Source: Prochlorococcus sp. AG-347-L19 (lineage in GTDB: Bacteria > Cyanobacteriota > Cyanobacteriia > PCC-6307 > Cyanobiaceae). From it: a DNA stretch of 33,022 nt. Positions within the stretch are counted from its first letter, which is position 1. Each line of letters opens with the position of its first letter. The stretch is taken from positions 1-33,022 of the forward strand of contig QCCO01000012.1 of the NCBI GenBank assembly GCA_003278895.1, read 5' to 3'. Position numbers and translations under genes: made by a program. The notes below the pieces were generated by a model. It searched no databases. It was not told the DNA's origin and worked only from the letters and a program-made list of their open reading frames with translations. Of this stretch, positions 17,661 through 25,753 are shown one piece after another.

Positions 17661-17924
17661 ATGACCTATTGGGATAAAGATACTATTCAGCTTGTTCAAA
17701 GTCTTAATGACAAATTAAAGATTGATCATTCTAAATGGCATAAAGATAAAGGAAATAAATATAAACGAGCTGCAGAACTAATTTCGGCTGGATTATGCCA
17801 TTTAATTATTTCTTGCAATGACAAGGAAACTATTGAGTATATTGAAGAAAGTGCTAAATGGTTAAAAGAAATAAACGTAGATCAACCTTGCCCTAGTAAA
17901 AATCACCTTTTTAAAGCCAACTGA
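17661..17924 (+). CDS. Small conserved cyanobacterial protein, possibly DUF6439
   Basis: An 87-residue soluble protein, predicted mostly helical, with WDKDTIQLVQSLNDKLKI at the start, a central AELISAGLCHLIISCNDKETIEYI and a final QPCPSKNHLFKAN. There is no signal peptide, membrane segment or known catalytic motif. It resembles a small family confined to cyanobacteria (I think DUF6439), of unknown function. It lies 12 bases after the methyltransferase and overlaps the convergent kinase gene by 22 bases at its 3' end. Confidence 0.7.
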   Translation: MTYWDKDTIQLVQSLNDKLKIDHSKWHKDKGNKYKRAAELISAGLCHLIISCNDKETIEYIEESAKWLKEINVDQPCPSKNHLFKAN

Positions 17925-18337
17925 AGTCTATTACCTTTACTGCTCCATCTAATATCATCAAAACATTCATTAATAATGTATAGGCCACGGCCATTTACGC
18001 TACTTATTTTTTTTGGTAATTTGTAGTCTCTTTTTTTTATTTCTAAACCATTACCTTGATCTTGAATTTGCCAAACACACCAATTAGGAGTAATTATTCT
18101 TCTTACTCTAATGTTTTTTTTAGGATCTAATTTATTTCCATGTTTTACTGCGTTAACTAGAGCTTCATGTAAACCAAGTTTTATAAGATAGCTTGATTGG
18201 GAATTTTTAATAGGTTCTAATAATTGATCGACAAATTCATTTAACTGTAATGATGATTCGAATTCGTAATTTGACCAGTTAATTTTTGGTCTTTTAAAAA
18301 ATCTTTTTAAAATATTTTTGCCCCGGAATAAGGACAT
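17903..18337 (-). CDS. RsbW-like anti-sigma factor/serine-protein kinase
   Basis: 144 residues with a GHKL ATPase fold of the HATPase_c_2 type. The N-box is HEALVNAVKHGN (about residues 58-69), the G1 box is IQDQGNGLE and the G2 box is GRGLYIINE. RsbW/SpoIIAB-type proteins bind sigma factors or phosphorylate anti-sigma antagonists of the STAS family. A basic N-terminal extension (FRGKNILKRFFKRPK) precedes the domain. No partner sigma factor, STAS protein or phosphatase is nearby, so its target is unknown. It lies 48 bases downstream of GUN4 on the same strand, and its end overlaps the convergent small gene by 22 bases. Confidence 0.85.
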   Translation of the reverse strand: MSLFRGKNILKRFFKRPKINWSNYEFESSLQLNEFVDQLLEPIKNSQSSYLIKLGLHEALVNAVKHGNKLDPKKNIRVRRIITPNWCVWQIQDQGNGLEIKKRDYKLPKKISSVNGRGLYIINECFDDIRWSSKGNRLQLALKR

Positions 18338-18385
18338 AATAATATTTTTTCACTATCTTAATTTTAACTTATTAAATACCTTAAT

Positions 18386-19105
18386 TTAAAGAATATTATT
18401 GTGTCTCTTTGAAATAGCAGGATGCCGTAGGATGGAGTCCATAAGTCTTACTCCTCTTAGTTGATTTATTAAAGGCATATGTCCATCAGGAGCATCTAAT
18501 GACCAGCAAAAAGATCCAGGATATCTAGTCCATAAGCCCTCTTTTTTCCACCCTATTTTCGGCCACATTAATTCATATTTTTTCCCTACTGATTTTAATA
18601 TCTTTGCTTGAATTGAAAATCCAAATCTACCGGTAGAATAAATAGTCCATAATCTATCTATAGTTTCTAGATCTTTTCCTGACATATTTTTAACTTCACT
18701 GTAAAAAACATATCCACGTTTTTCAGCTAATTTTCCAGCTAATTTTCGTAAGTAGGAACTTGTTAATCTATCTGCATCTTCAAATTTTTGCTCAACTAAC
18801 ATCAATTGCAAATCTTCATAATTAATATCAATATCTGAATATGTATTAAACCAATTATTGAATTTAGAATTTTCAAAGAATTCTGGCTTAAATGTTTTTA
18901 AAACTTGCAATATCCAACCGGGAGCCCAGTCATCTCCTTCTCTATCAAACATATCAAACAGTGATGGGCCAAGATTAAAAATATTTTCGACTTCAGATTC
19001 TATTTGAGTTAATGAATTTATTCTTTTTCTTTGATTGGAATCTACAAATTTTTTTATAAGATCTAATGTAGCATTACTATAGTTATCCTGTTCTTTGTTT
19101 TTCAT
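18386..19105 (-). CDS. gun4: GUN4-domain protein, Mg-chelatase regulator
   Basis: 239 residues. The C-terminal two thirds is a GUN4 core: FEDADRLTSSYL, LETIDRLWTIYSTGRFGFS (about 147-165) and a C-terminal PGSFCWSLDAPDGHMP segment. GUN4 binds protoporphyrin IX and Mg-protoporphyrin IX and stimulates Mg-chelatase at the entry to chlorophyll synthesis. The N-terminal region (residues 1-85) is helical and corresponds to the extra bundle found in cyanobacterial members. The first ATG is used; a 35-base gap separates it from the divergent selU gene. Some cyanobacteria carry several GUN4-domain proteins, so this could be a paralogue, but the conserved central block favours the true regulator. Confidence 0.88.
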   Translation of the reverse strand: MKNKEQDNYSNATLDLIKKFVDSNQRKRINSLTQIESEVENIFNLGPSLFDMFDREGDDWAPGWILQVLKTFKPEFFENSKFNNWFNTYSDIDINYEDLQLMLVEQKFEDADRLTSSYLRKLAGKLAEKRGYVFYSEVKNMSGKDLETIDRLWTIYSTGRFGFSIQAKILKSVGKKYELMWPKIGWKKEGLWTRYPGSFCWSLDAPDGHMPLINQLRGVRLMDSILRHPAISKRHNNIL

Positions 19106-19140
19106 TTTAAAAAATCAATCTAAAATAATAAAAACTATCC

Positions 19141-20181
19141 ATGTATTTCAAAAGAAAAGAACTAGAGAAATTTAGATGTTTTAAAGGACCACTTATAGAT
19201 GTTAGGAGCCCGAGTGAATATTATAAAGGACACATGCCTAATTCTATTAATATTCCACTATTTGATGATGATGAGAGATCTATAATTGGTACAATTTACA
19301 AAAAAGAAGGTAGAAAAAAAGCAGTCATAGAAGGATTAAAATTTTTTGAAAAAAAAATGGAATTACTTCTTGATAATTTATTCAAGAGTATTGATTCACA
19401 TACAACTATTCCTAATAAAAATAATGAATTATTTATCAGGATATATTGTTCTAGAGGAGGAATGCGTTCACAAAGTATTGGATGGCTATTAGATAAGTTT
19501 AAATTAAATATAGTTACACTTAATGGCGGATACAAAATATATAGAAGATGGGTATTAGATAGTTTTTCAAATAAGTTGAATTTAGTAGTTATTGGCGGGA
19601 AAACAGGAACTGGGAAGACAAGATTATTATCATTACTTGATAAATATAAATATCAAACTATTGATCTAGAAGGATTTGCTTGTCATAGAGGAAGTACATT
19701 TGGAGGTTTAGGAATGAAAAAACAACCTTCAAATGAACAATTTGAAAATATAATTGCAGAAAAATTAAATTCTTTTAAATGTTCTAATAATATTTTTGTC
19801 GAAGCTGAAAGTGCAAATATAGGTAAATGTAAAATTCCTCATGAATTCTTCAATCAGATGAAAAACTCTAGGAGGATTGAAATTATAAGGAGCGAATCAA
19901 ACAGGTTAGATGAGTTAATAGATACTTATAGTGTATTTAAAAAAGAGGAACTCCAAGAATCAGTACTAAGGATAAAAAAAAGACTAGGACCGCAAAGAAC
20001 AAAAATAGCTCTTGAATCAATTCATAATGAGAAATGGGACCTAGTTTGCAGATCAGTTTTAGATTATTACGATAAGTGTTATGAATATGAAAAGGTTGGC
20101 AAAACTAATATAAAGATAATTGATTTAACTGATAAAAAATATGATGAAAGTATCCTAGAGTTAATAAATAATGTTTTATAA
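19141..20181 (+). CDS. mnmH: tRNA 2-selenouridine synthase
   Basis: 346 residues with an N-terminal rhodanese domain and a C-terminal P-loop domain, the arrangement of MnmH/SelU. This enzyme replaces sulfur by selenium at the wobble 2-thiouridine of certain tRNAs, using selenophosphate. The rhodanese part has LIDVRSPSEYYKGHMPNS (18-35) and the active-site cysteine in IYCSRGGMRSQS (C103). The Walker A motif is GKTGTGKT (153-160), followed by GSTFGGLGM, where the family has a conserved GS-FG motif. Length is normal. The reaction needs SelD, which is not in the window. It is divergent from gun4 and is followed by psb28 after 60 bases. Confidence 0.92.
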   Translation: MYFKRKELEKFRCFKGPLIDVRSPSEYYKGHMPNSINIPLFDDDERSIIGTIYKKEGRKKAVIEGLKFFEKKMELLLDNLFKSIDSHTTIPNKNNELFIRIYCSRGGMRSQSIGWLLDKFKLNIVTLNGGYKIYRRWVLDSFSNKLNLVVIGGKTGTGKTRLLSLLDKYKYQTIDLEGFACHRGSTFGGLGMKKQPSNEQFENIIAEKLNSFKCSNNIFVEAESANIGKCKIPHEFFNQMKNSRRIEIIRSESNRLDELIDTYSVFKKEELQESVLRIKKRLGPQRTKIALESIHNEKWDLVCRSVLDYYDKCYEYEKVGKTNIKIIDLTDKKYDESILELINNVL

Positions 20182-20241
20182 AATAACTACAAACGAATAT
20201 GAAAAATATTTCCTAAGATAAAAAATTATAAATCGAATATT

Positions 20242-20595
20242 ATGACAACAAATAAAACTGCAAAAATACAATTTTATCAAGGAACTGATGAACCAGTAGT
20301 TCCTGAAATAAGACTGACTAGGAGTAAAGATGGTACCACCGGTCAAGCATTATTTTTGTTTGAAAAACCTCAGGCATTATCTTCAATTACAGACGGTGAA
20401 ATCACAGGTATGCGGATGATAGATTCCGAAGGTGAAATATTAACTAGAGAAGTTAAAGTAAAATTTGTTGATGGAGAACCAATATTTTTAGAAGCGGTTT
20501 ATATTTGGAAGAACACACTAGACTTTGACAGATTTATGAGATTTGCAAATAGTTATGCCAAATCAAATGGATTAGGATATTCTGAAAAGAAGTAG
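20242..20595 (+). CDS. psb28: Photosystem II assembly factor Psb28
   Basis: 117 residues, matching Psb28, a soluble cytoplasmic-side protein that binds photosystem II assembly intermediates containing CP47 and the D1-D2 pair and affects electron flow at the acceptor side. Landmarks are [27 protein letters not shown]-like [13 protein letters not shown] and the C-terminal [15 protein letters not shown]. There is no signal peptide or membrane segment, as expected. The length matches the Psb28-1 form. It lies between selU and an AI-2E-family permease, 13 bases from the latter. Confidence 0.95.
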   Translation: MTTNKTAKIQFYQGTDEPVVPEIRLTRSKDGTTGQALFLFEKPQALSSITDGEITGMRMIDSEGEILTREVKVKFVDGEPIFLEAVYIWKNTLDFDRFMRFANSYAKSNGLGYSEKK

Positions 20596-20608
20596 AATAT
20601 TATGAAAA

Positions 20609-21652
20609 TTGAATAGTTCATCATATTTCAAATTAGTAGTAATATTATTCACTTTATTAATAGTATGGACTTTAAGGGATTTTCTCCTACTAATAGTTTG
20701 CTCTTTAGTAATTTCAAATATTGTATGTAATTTATCTAATCAAATCCAAAAAGGTTTGAAAATCCCTCGATCTATTTCTTTGTTTCTTGTCTTAGCCGTC
20801 ATATCAGTAATAATATTTACTATTTTTATTCTTGTATTACCTCCGTTTATAAAAGAATTCAATGAAATACTAGTTGACATTCCAAATGGTTTATCAAAAA
20901 TAAATATATTGATCAATACAAATCTGAACAAATTTAATAACTTATTTTATGGTGAACAATCAGAAAATGTTATAGACATATTCAGTTTAATAAATAATGT
21001 AGTTACCATTCCAGATGTCTCAACTATTGCAAAAGCTATTCAAGAAAGTTTTAAGAATTTAATTAATATTGCGGGGAATCTGGGTTCAGGTCTTTTGAGA
21101 TTAATATTCGTATTAGCAGTGAGTTTAATGATTTCTATTGAACCAAAACAATATAAAGAAAATGTACTTCTATTAATACCAAAAAATTACCGTAATAAAT
21201 TTAGAAATATTCTGGAAAAATGCAATATTGCATTAGCAAATTGGACCTTTTCGATGGTCATAAGCTCATTATCAGTAGGTTTATTATCATTAATAGTTTT
21301 ATCTATATTAGATGTCAAATATGTTGTCTCAAATGCTTTAATAGCAATGGTTCTTAATATAATTCCGAATATAGGTCCAGTTATTAGTGGTATATTTCCA
21401 ATCTCAATTGCACTACTAGATAATTTTTGGAAACCACTGGCAGTTTTAGGATCATATGTAATCATTCAAAATATTGAAAGCTATATCATAATGCCATCTA
21501 TAATGAAGAAAAAAGCAAACCTACTCCCTGGTTTGACATTAATATCACAATTTGGATTTACCTTCATTTTTGGTCCATTAGGCTTAATACTATCTCTTCC
21601 ATTAGCTGTAGTAATACAGGTTTTAATCAAAGAATCATTTAAAGATATTTAA
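20609..21652 (+). CDS. AI-2E/PerM-family transporter
   Basis: 347 residues with about seven or eight hydrophobic helices. The family signature near the C-terminus, ALIAMVLNIIPNIGPVISG, and the following LAVLGSYVIIQNIESYIIMP identify the AI-2E transporter superfamily, whose members export autoinducer-2 or act as Na+/H+ antiporters. The substrate here is not predictable. The start is TTG 20609: the frame is closed two codons upstream, and the nearest ATG (20602) is in another frame and stops after four codons at 20616, so it encloses the TTG. It follows psb28 by 13 bases and converges with a small gene. Confidence 0.85.
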   Translation: MNSSSYFKLVVILFTLLIVWTLRDFLLLIVCSLVISNIVCNLSNQIQKGLKIPRSISLFLVLAVISVIIFTIFILVLPPFIKEFNEILVDIPNGLSKINILINTNLNKFNNLFYGEQSENVIDIFSLINNVVTIPDVSTIAKAIQESFKNLINIAGNLGSGLLRLIFVLAVSLMISIEPKQYKENVLLLIPKNYRNKFRNILEKCNIALANWTFSMVISSLSVGLLSLIVLSILDVKYVVSNALIAMVLNIIPNIGPVISGIFPISIALLDNFWKPLAVLGSYVIIQNIESYIIMPSIMKKKANLLPGLTLISQFGFTFIFGPLGLILSLPLAVVIQVLIKESFKDI

Positions 21653-21655
21653 AAA

Positions 21656-21838
21656 CTACTTAATTAATTTTTTATATAAATATGGGTATGAAAAAAGTAT
21701 AAAGATAGCTAAGGGATGTTTACCTATAGCAAAATATAGAGAACTAAAAGTAAAATGATCAAATAATATTCTTAGCTCAGTAGAAAGATCTATTAAAACT
21801 AAAGAAAATAAAATTATCAAATAGTAATTCAATTTCAT
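21656..21838 (-). CDS. Small membrane protein downstream of secF, 60 residues
   Basis: A 60-residue hydrophobic protein with two predicted helices (about residues 5-20 and 38-55). They are separated by STELRILFDHFTF and GKHPLAIF, and the end is basic (YLYKKLIK). It begins 18 bases after the secF stop on the same strand, so it is probably the last gene of the pdhB-secD-secF run. Charged and aromatic residues at the membrane edges, and the absence of any overlap with other genes, support it as real. No family with a known role is recognised. A link to the Sec machinery is only suggested by position. Confidence 0.65.
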   Translation of the reverse strand: MKLNYYLIILFSLVLIDLSTELRILFDHFTFSSLYFAIGKHPLAIFILFSYPYLYKKLIK

Positions 21839-21856
21839 AAAATGAAAAGCTTAAGC

Positions 21857-22771
21857 TCAGTCCTTAAGCAACAAAGATGGAGCCAATAAAATACTTGAAT
21901 AACTTCCAACAATAATTCCTAATGATAAGGACAAAGAAAACCAAAACAGCGAGTAAGATCCAAATAAAATTATGCTTAATAAAGGGATAAGGGTTGTAAT
22001 ACTGGTAAAAGTTGTTCTCCGAAATGATTTGTTTACTGATATTTGAATAGTTTCGTTATAGCCTTCTTCACTTGATTTTAATTTTTCACGAATTCTATCA
22101 AAAATAACAACAGTATCATTTACAGAATAACCAGCAATAGTTAACAAGGACACCGCAAATAAACTATTTACCTCAACAGATAATATAATTCCCAACCAGG
22201 AAAATATACCGAAAACAATTAATAAATCATGGAATAAAGCTAATAATGCAAATAATGCATATTTTTTATCAAACCTAATAGTTATATATAAAGATATTGC
22301 AAATAAAGAAACCAACAATGAAGTAACACAATTGGTAAGTAATCTTTTCCCAAGCTTTGGACCTATTAATCTTGAATCCTTACTCTCATAATTTAGAGGT
22401 CCAATAATATTATCAAGATTAGTAATTAGATTATTTGATTCTTCGATACTCAAATAAGGTGTTCTTATTGAAATTAATTTATTTTTATTTTGGAATTGTA
22501 ATTTAATATTATTTATAAAGTTTTTATTACTAGAGATCTCTCTTAAATTTTCTAAAACTGAATCAGGGGAAAGATTAGTACATTCTTCTTCACAAACTCT
22601 CTCTATTCTTAGTTCATTTCCTCCAACAAAATCCATACCTAAATTTATAGGTTTCTTATAGGAAGTATTAAAAGTTGAATATAAAATTCCTAAAAGACTT
22701 AACAAAATAAGAAAAGTTGAAAAACTAATTATCTTTCTTTTATTTTTTATTAGTTCAAGATTGTATTTCAT
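21857..22771 (-). CDS. secF: Protein translocase subunit SecF
   Basis: 304 residues with the SecF layout: N-terminal helix (about 13-32), a DFVGG motif (47-51), a short periplasmic P1 domain, then five helices in the C-terminal half. The latter include IRFDKKYALFALLALFHD and the family core SVNDTVVIFDRIREK (216-230). With SecD it forms the RND-like complex that pulls preproteins out of the SecYEG channel using the proton gradient. It lies 21 bases after secD. The paired, adjacent arrangement and normal length make the call firm. Confidence 0.96.
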   Translation of the reverse strand: MKYNLELIKNKRKIISFSTFLILLSLLGILYSTFNTSYKKPINLGMDFVGGNELRIERVCEEECTNLSPDSVLENLREISSNKNFINNIKLQFQNKNKLISIRTPYLSIEESNNLITNLDNIIGPLNYESKDSRLIGPKLGKRLLTNCVTSLLVSLFAISLYITIRFDKKYALFALLALFHDLLIVFGIFSWLGIILSVEVNSLFAVSLLTIAGYSVNDTVVIFDRIREKLKSSEEGYNETIQISVNKSFRRTTFTSITTLIPLLSIILFGSYSLFWFSLSLSLGIIVGSYSSILLAPSLLLKD

Positions 22772-22792
22772 GGGAAATTAGACACAAAAAAT

Positions 22793-24262
22793 TTAATTTG
22801 AAAAATTATTCTTGGGTAGATAGAGATTTTTTTGTCTTAAAGATTGATATGTTGTAAAAAATCTCAAAATAGTTTTAGAACAATTTAATGAGGTAAACAA
22901 GCTTATTAGAACTCCAATACCTAATGTTGCCGCAAAACCTTTAACAAAATTTGTTCCTAATAAAAACAATACAAAACAACTTAGAAGAGTTGTAATATGA
23001 CCATCAACTATAGATGAATTTGCTCTTTGAAAACCGCTATCAATAGATCTTGTAAGAGTATTGCCGTCATATAATTCTTCTCTAATTCTCTCAAATATTA
23101 GAATATTTGCATCAACAGCCATACCAATGCTAAGTATAAGCCCAGATATTCCAGGTAAAGTCAAAGTTACAGGAATTAAAGAATATAGGGCTAAGTTAAA
23201 GAAACCATAAAGTACTAGAGATAGAACTGAAACGAAACCTAGAATTCTATAATTAAAAATCATAAATATACCAACAAAAATTAATCCACTAATAGCTGCG
23301 TAAAGACTTTTTAAAATATTTTTGGATCCCAATAGAGCCCCTATAGTGTTAGTTTCTACAATTTCAATTGGCAATGGCAATGAGCCTCCTTTAAGTTGAA
23401 CTTCTAATTCTCTAGCATTTTCAGCACTAAAATTACCGCTTATTGTTGCTGATCCACCTGTAATACCAGTACTAGCAAACTGGTTACCAACACTAGCTTC
23501 ACTTATAGATTCGCCATCAAGAATAATAGCCAATAGTTGATTAGTGCCAGCAATTGACTTTGTAATTTCTGCAAACTTTTCACCTCCAGAATTACTAAAA
23601 GTTAATAAAACTTCCCAATTACTATTTGTTTGTTCTTGTCTCCTTCCTGCGTTAATAAGATCCTTACCAGATAAATCTGTTTTAATAAATAAATTTGAAA
23701 TTTCTTTATCAACATATTTTTTGATTTCAATTAACTTCCCATATAAATCATTACTAGTAGATGAGTAATTCAATTCTTGCTCTATATCTTTAAGATCATC
23801 TTGAATAACTTTTAAGAAATTATCATTATTTTGATTTTTTTCTTCAAAGGAATATTGTTCAATTAATTCTTTAATAGTCAATCTTTGTAATTGCAGGGTT
23901 TTTAAATCTGTAGATGTTCCTTCTTTTTGGGTTCTGAACTCTAATAAAGCAGTCTTACCTAATACCCTTGAAGCAACTAATGGATTTTGTTCACCAGGTA
24001 ATTCTAAAATCAGTTGATCTCCACCGAGGGTTTGTAAATTAGACTCAGAAACTCCTAAATTGTTAACGCGCTTATCTATAACCGAATTAACTGCTTCAAG
24101 TTCATCCCTCGTCACCTTACCTTCCTCTTTAATAATTTGTAGTGTAAGTTGAGAACCCCCTTGTAAATCCAATCCCAACTGTAAGGGATAATTTATTAAT
24201 AGATAAACAGATAAAGTAACTAGAAAGATAATAAAAAAAAGCCAACCTTGCCTTCTTTTCAT
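22793..24262 (-). CDS. secD: Protein translocase subunit SecD
   Basis: 489 residues. An N-terminal helix (about 8-26) precedes the LGLDLQGGSQL motif (29-39), a large periplasmic P1 domain (to about residue 300) and five C-terminal helices with the GMAVDANILIFERIREE core. The conserved Asp in that core is part of the proton pathway. The P1 domain has a Gln/Lys/Glu-rich insert (about residues 115-190) typical of cyanobacterial SecD. It begins 3 bases after the pdhB stop, so the two are translationally linked. It works with SecF just downstream to complete protein export, including to the thylakoid lumen. Confidence 0.96.
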   Translation of the reverse strand: MKRRQGWLFFIIFLVTLSVYLLINYPLQLGLDLQGGSQLTLQIIKEEGKVTRDELEAVNSVIDKRVNNLGVSESNLQTLGGDQLILELPGEQNPLVASRVLGKTALLEFRTQKEGTSTDLKTLQLQRLTIKELIEQYSFEEKNQNNDNFLKVIQDDLKDIEQELNYSSTSNDLYGKLIEIKKYVDKEISNLFIKTDLSGKDLINAGRRQEQTNSNWEVLLTFSNSGGEKFAEITKSIAGTNQLLAIILDGESISEASVGNQFASTGITGGSATISGNFSAENARELEVQLKGGSLPLPIEIVETNTIGALLGSKNILKSLYAAISGLIFVGIFMIFNYRILGFVSVLSLVLYGFFNLALYSLIPVTLTLPGISGLILSIGMAVDANILIFERIREELYDGNTLTRSIDSGFQRANSSIVDGHITTLLSCFVLFLLGTNFVKGFAATLGIGVLISLFTSLNCSKTILRFFTTYQSLRQKNLYLPKNNFSN

Positions 24263-24265
24263 TTT

Positions 24266-25249
24266 CTATACACTCCCACTAATTAAATGTTCAACTTTTT
24301 CAACTATTTGATGTGGTTGGATTATTGTCAAATTCTCAAGATTTCCATTATAGGGAGTTGGAATATCCTGACTAGATAATCTAATTGGTCGGGCATCAAG
24401 ATCATCAAAACACTCTTCTGTTATCAAGGCAATTAATTCTGCACCAATACCTCCAGTCTTCATACATTCTTCAACAATAATTACTTTATTTGTTTTTCTT
24501 ATTGATTTTGAGATGGTTTCCATATCAAATGGTTTTAAACTTATTAAATCTATTAACTCAACATCTATTCCTTTTTTTTCTAATTCTTCAACAGCTTTAA
24601 GGCAGTGATGCCTCATTCTTGAATAAGTCAATAAAGTAATATCTTTCCCTTCTTTTACAATATCAGCCTGATCTAAAGCGCAAGTATAATCACCCTCAGG
24701 TAATTCTTCAGACAAATTGTATAGTAGAACATGTTCGAAAAATAGAACTGGATTATCATCTCTTATAGCTGCTTTCATTAACCCTTTAGCATTTGTAGGT
24801 GTACTACATGCAACAATCTTTATGCCAGGAACTGCATGAAAATACGCTTCAAGTCTTTGACTGTGTTCAGCACCGAGTTGCCGACCTACTCCTCCTGGTC
24901 CACGAACTACTGCTGGTATTTTGTAGTTTCCTCCGCTTGTATATCTAAGCATGCCCATATTATTTGATATCTGATTAAAAGCCAAAAGCAAAAACCCCAT
25001 ATTCATTCCTTCTACTATTGGTCTTAACCCAGTCATTGCTGCACCAACAGCCATACCCGTAAAACTGTTCTCTGCAATTGGAGTATCTAAGACTCTTAAC
25101 TCTCCATATTTTTCATATAAATCCTTAGTTACCTTATAAGATCCTCCATATTGCCCAACATCTTCACCCATTACGCAAACATTTACATCATTTGCCATTT
25201 CTTCATCAATTGCCTCTTTCAAAGCATTAAACAATAATGTTCCAGCCAC
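24266..25249 (-). CDS. pdhB: Pyruvate dehydrogenase E1 component, beta subunit
   Basis: 327 residues, matching the E1-beta of pyruvate dehydrogenase, which with E1-alpha and thiamine diphosphate decarboxylates pyruvate and passes the acetyl group to E2 lipoate. Visible landmarks are [16 protein letters not shown], the [20 protein letters not shown] [33 protein letters not shown] and the C-terminal [16 protein letters not shown]. The start is GTG 25249; a stop lies three codons upstream in frame. The E1-alpha gene is not in the window, as is usual in cyanobacteria, where the subunit genes are scattered. It is immediately upstream of secD. Confidence 0.95.
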   Translation of the reverse strand: MAGTLLFNALKEAIDEEMANDVNVCVMGEDVGQYGGSYKVTKDLYEKYGELRVLDTPIAENSFTGMAVGAAMTGLRPIVEGMNMGFLLLAFNQISNNMGMLRYTSGGNYKIPAVVRGPGGVGRQLGAEHSQRLEAYFHAVPGIKIVACSTPTNAKGLMKAAIRDDNPVLFFEHVLLYNLSEELPEGDYTCALDQADIVKEGKDITLLTYSRMRHHCLKAVEELEKKGIDVELIDLISLKPFDMETISKSIRKTNKVIIVEECMKTGGIGAELIALITEECFDDLDARPIRLSSQDIPTPYNGNLENLTIIQPHQIVEKVEHLISGSV

Positions 25250-25298
25250 AATTAATTACCTAATTAATCACATTTATAATCCTACCACTTTGAATAAT

Positions 25299-25394
25299 TT
25301 AACCTCCTTCAGCGAAGGTTATGAGTAGTAATATTGATAAAATCATTCCTGGCGACAGCAAAAGGACTAAAAGGCCCAAGTCATGTAAAGACAT
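25299..25394 (-). CDS. 31-residue hydrophobic micro-protein upstream of pdhB
   Basis: A short frame on the minus strand, ATG (complement of 25392-25394) to TAA (25299-25301), lies between the DUF3082 gene and pdhB. It begins MSLHDLGLLVLLLSPGM, continues as one hydrophobic helix and ends TFAEGG: the shape of a one-helix membrane protein such as the small photosynthetic or NDH subunits. No known member matches from memory. Of its 96 bases, 37 are G or C (about 39%), well above the surrounding spacers, a sign of coding constraint. The last codons (GAA GGA GGT) form a perfect Shine-Dalgarno sequence with no normal start codon at usual distance after it. No clear ribosome binding site precedes the ATG. 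Confidence 0.55.
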   Translation of the reverse strand: MSLHDLGLLVLLLSPGMILSILLLITFAEGG

Positions 25395-25428
25395 TCAAAG
25401 AAAGTGTTTTCTTAATAGTATTGGCAAT

Positions 25429-25731
25429 TCAACTTTTCTTCACTATAAAACTGCGAATAAATACAATAAAAAGTCCTATACCAATAAAAGCAAAAGAGAA
25501 AGTTAGCAAAAAAGATAATCCAATTATTAATGTATTAATACTAGAGGAAATATTTTGGACTATTTCAGAAGAATTAGATGGTTTATGTACTGAAAAATAA
25601 ATTGCAATTTTATTACTTAAAAAATAAAAAAATATAAATAATAAAAAACTTGTTAATGATCCAACAATAAAATTTAAAGGTCCTTTTTCGGGAATATTTT
25701 TTTCAATATTCTTATTACTATTATCAGCCAC
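25429..25731 (-). CDS. DUF3082-type two-helix membrane protein
   Basis: 100 residues: a polar N-terminus (ADNSNKNIEKNIPEKGPLN), a first helix (about residues 21-43), a loop with SVHKPSNSSEIVQNISSSI, and a second helix (about 67-92). This matches the cyanobacterial DUF3082 family, membrane proteins of unknown function typically found near ispE and pdhB. The start is GTG (GTG GCT GAT), as for pdhB nearby. It begins 22 bases after the ispE stop on the same strand, so it is probably part of the rsmA-ispE transcript. Two frames on the opposite strand in this region are antisense shadows. Confidence 0.72.
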   Translation of the reverse strand: MADNSNKNIEKNIPEKGPLNFIVGSLTSFLLFIFFYFLSNKIAIYFSVHKPSNSSEIVQNISSSINTLIIGLSFLLTFSFAFIGIGLFIVFIRSFIVKKS

Positions 25732-25753
25732 AATAGATTTTTATATAAAAAAT

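Noticed and set aside
25305..25317. CCTTC-AGC-GAAGG hairpin as a terminator before pdhB
   Set aside because: The stem is only 5 bp, there is no T run on either strand, and it is explained by the codons of the micro-ORF tail.
25321..25600. Two plus-strand frames between pdhB and ispE
   Set aside because: They are antisense to the DUF3082 gene and the 31-residue micro-ORF, are rich in Lys/Asn/Ser, and have no start context. The minus-strand frames make better proteins.
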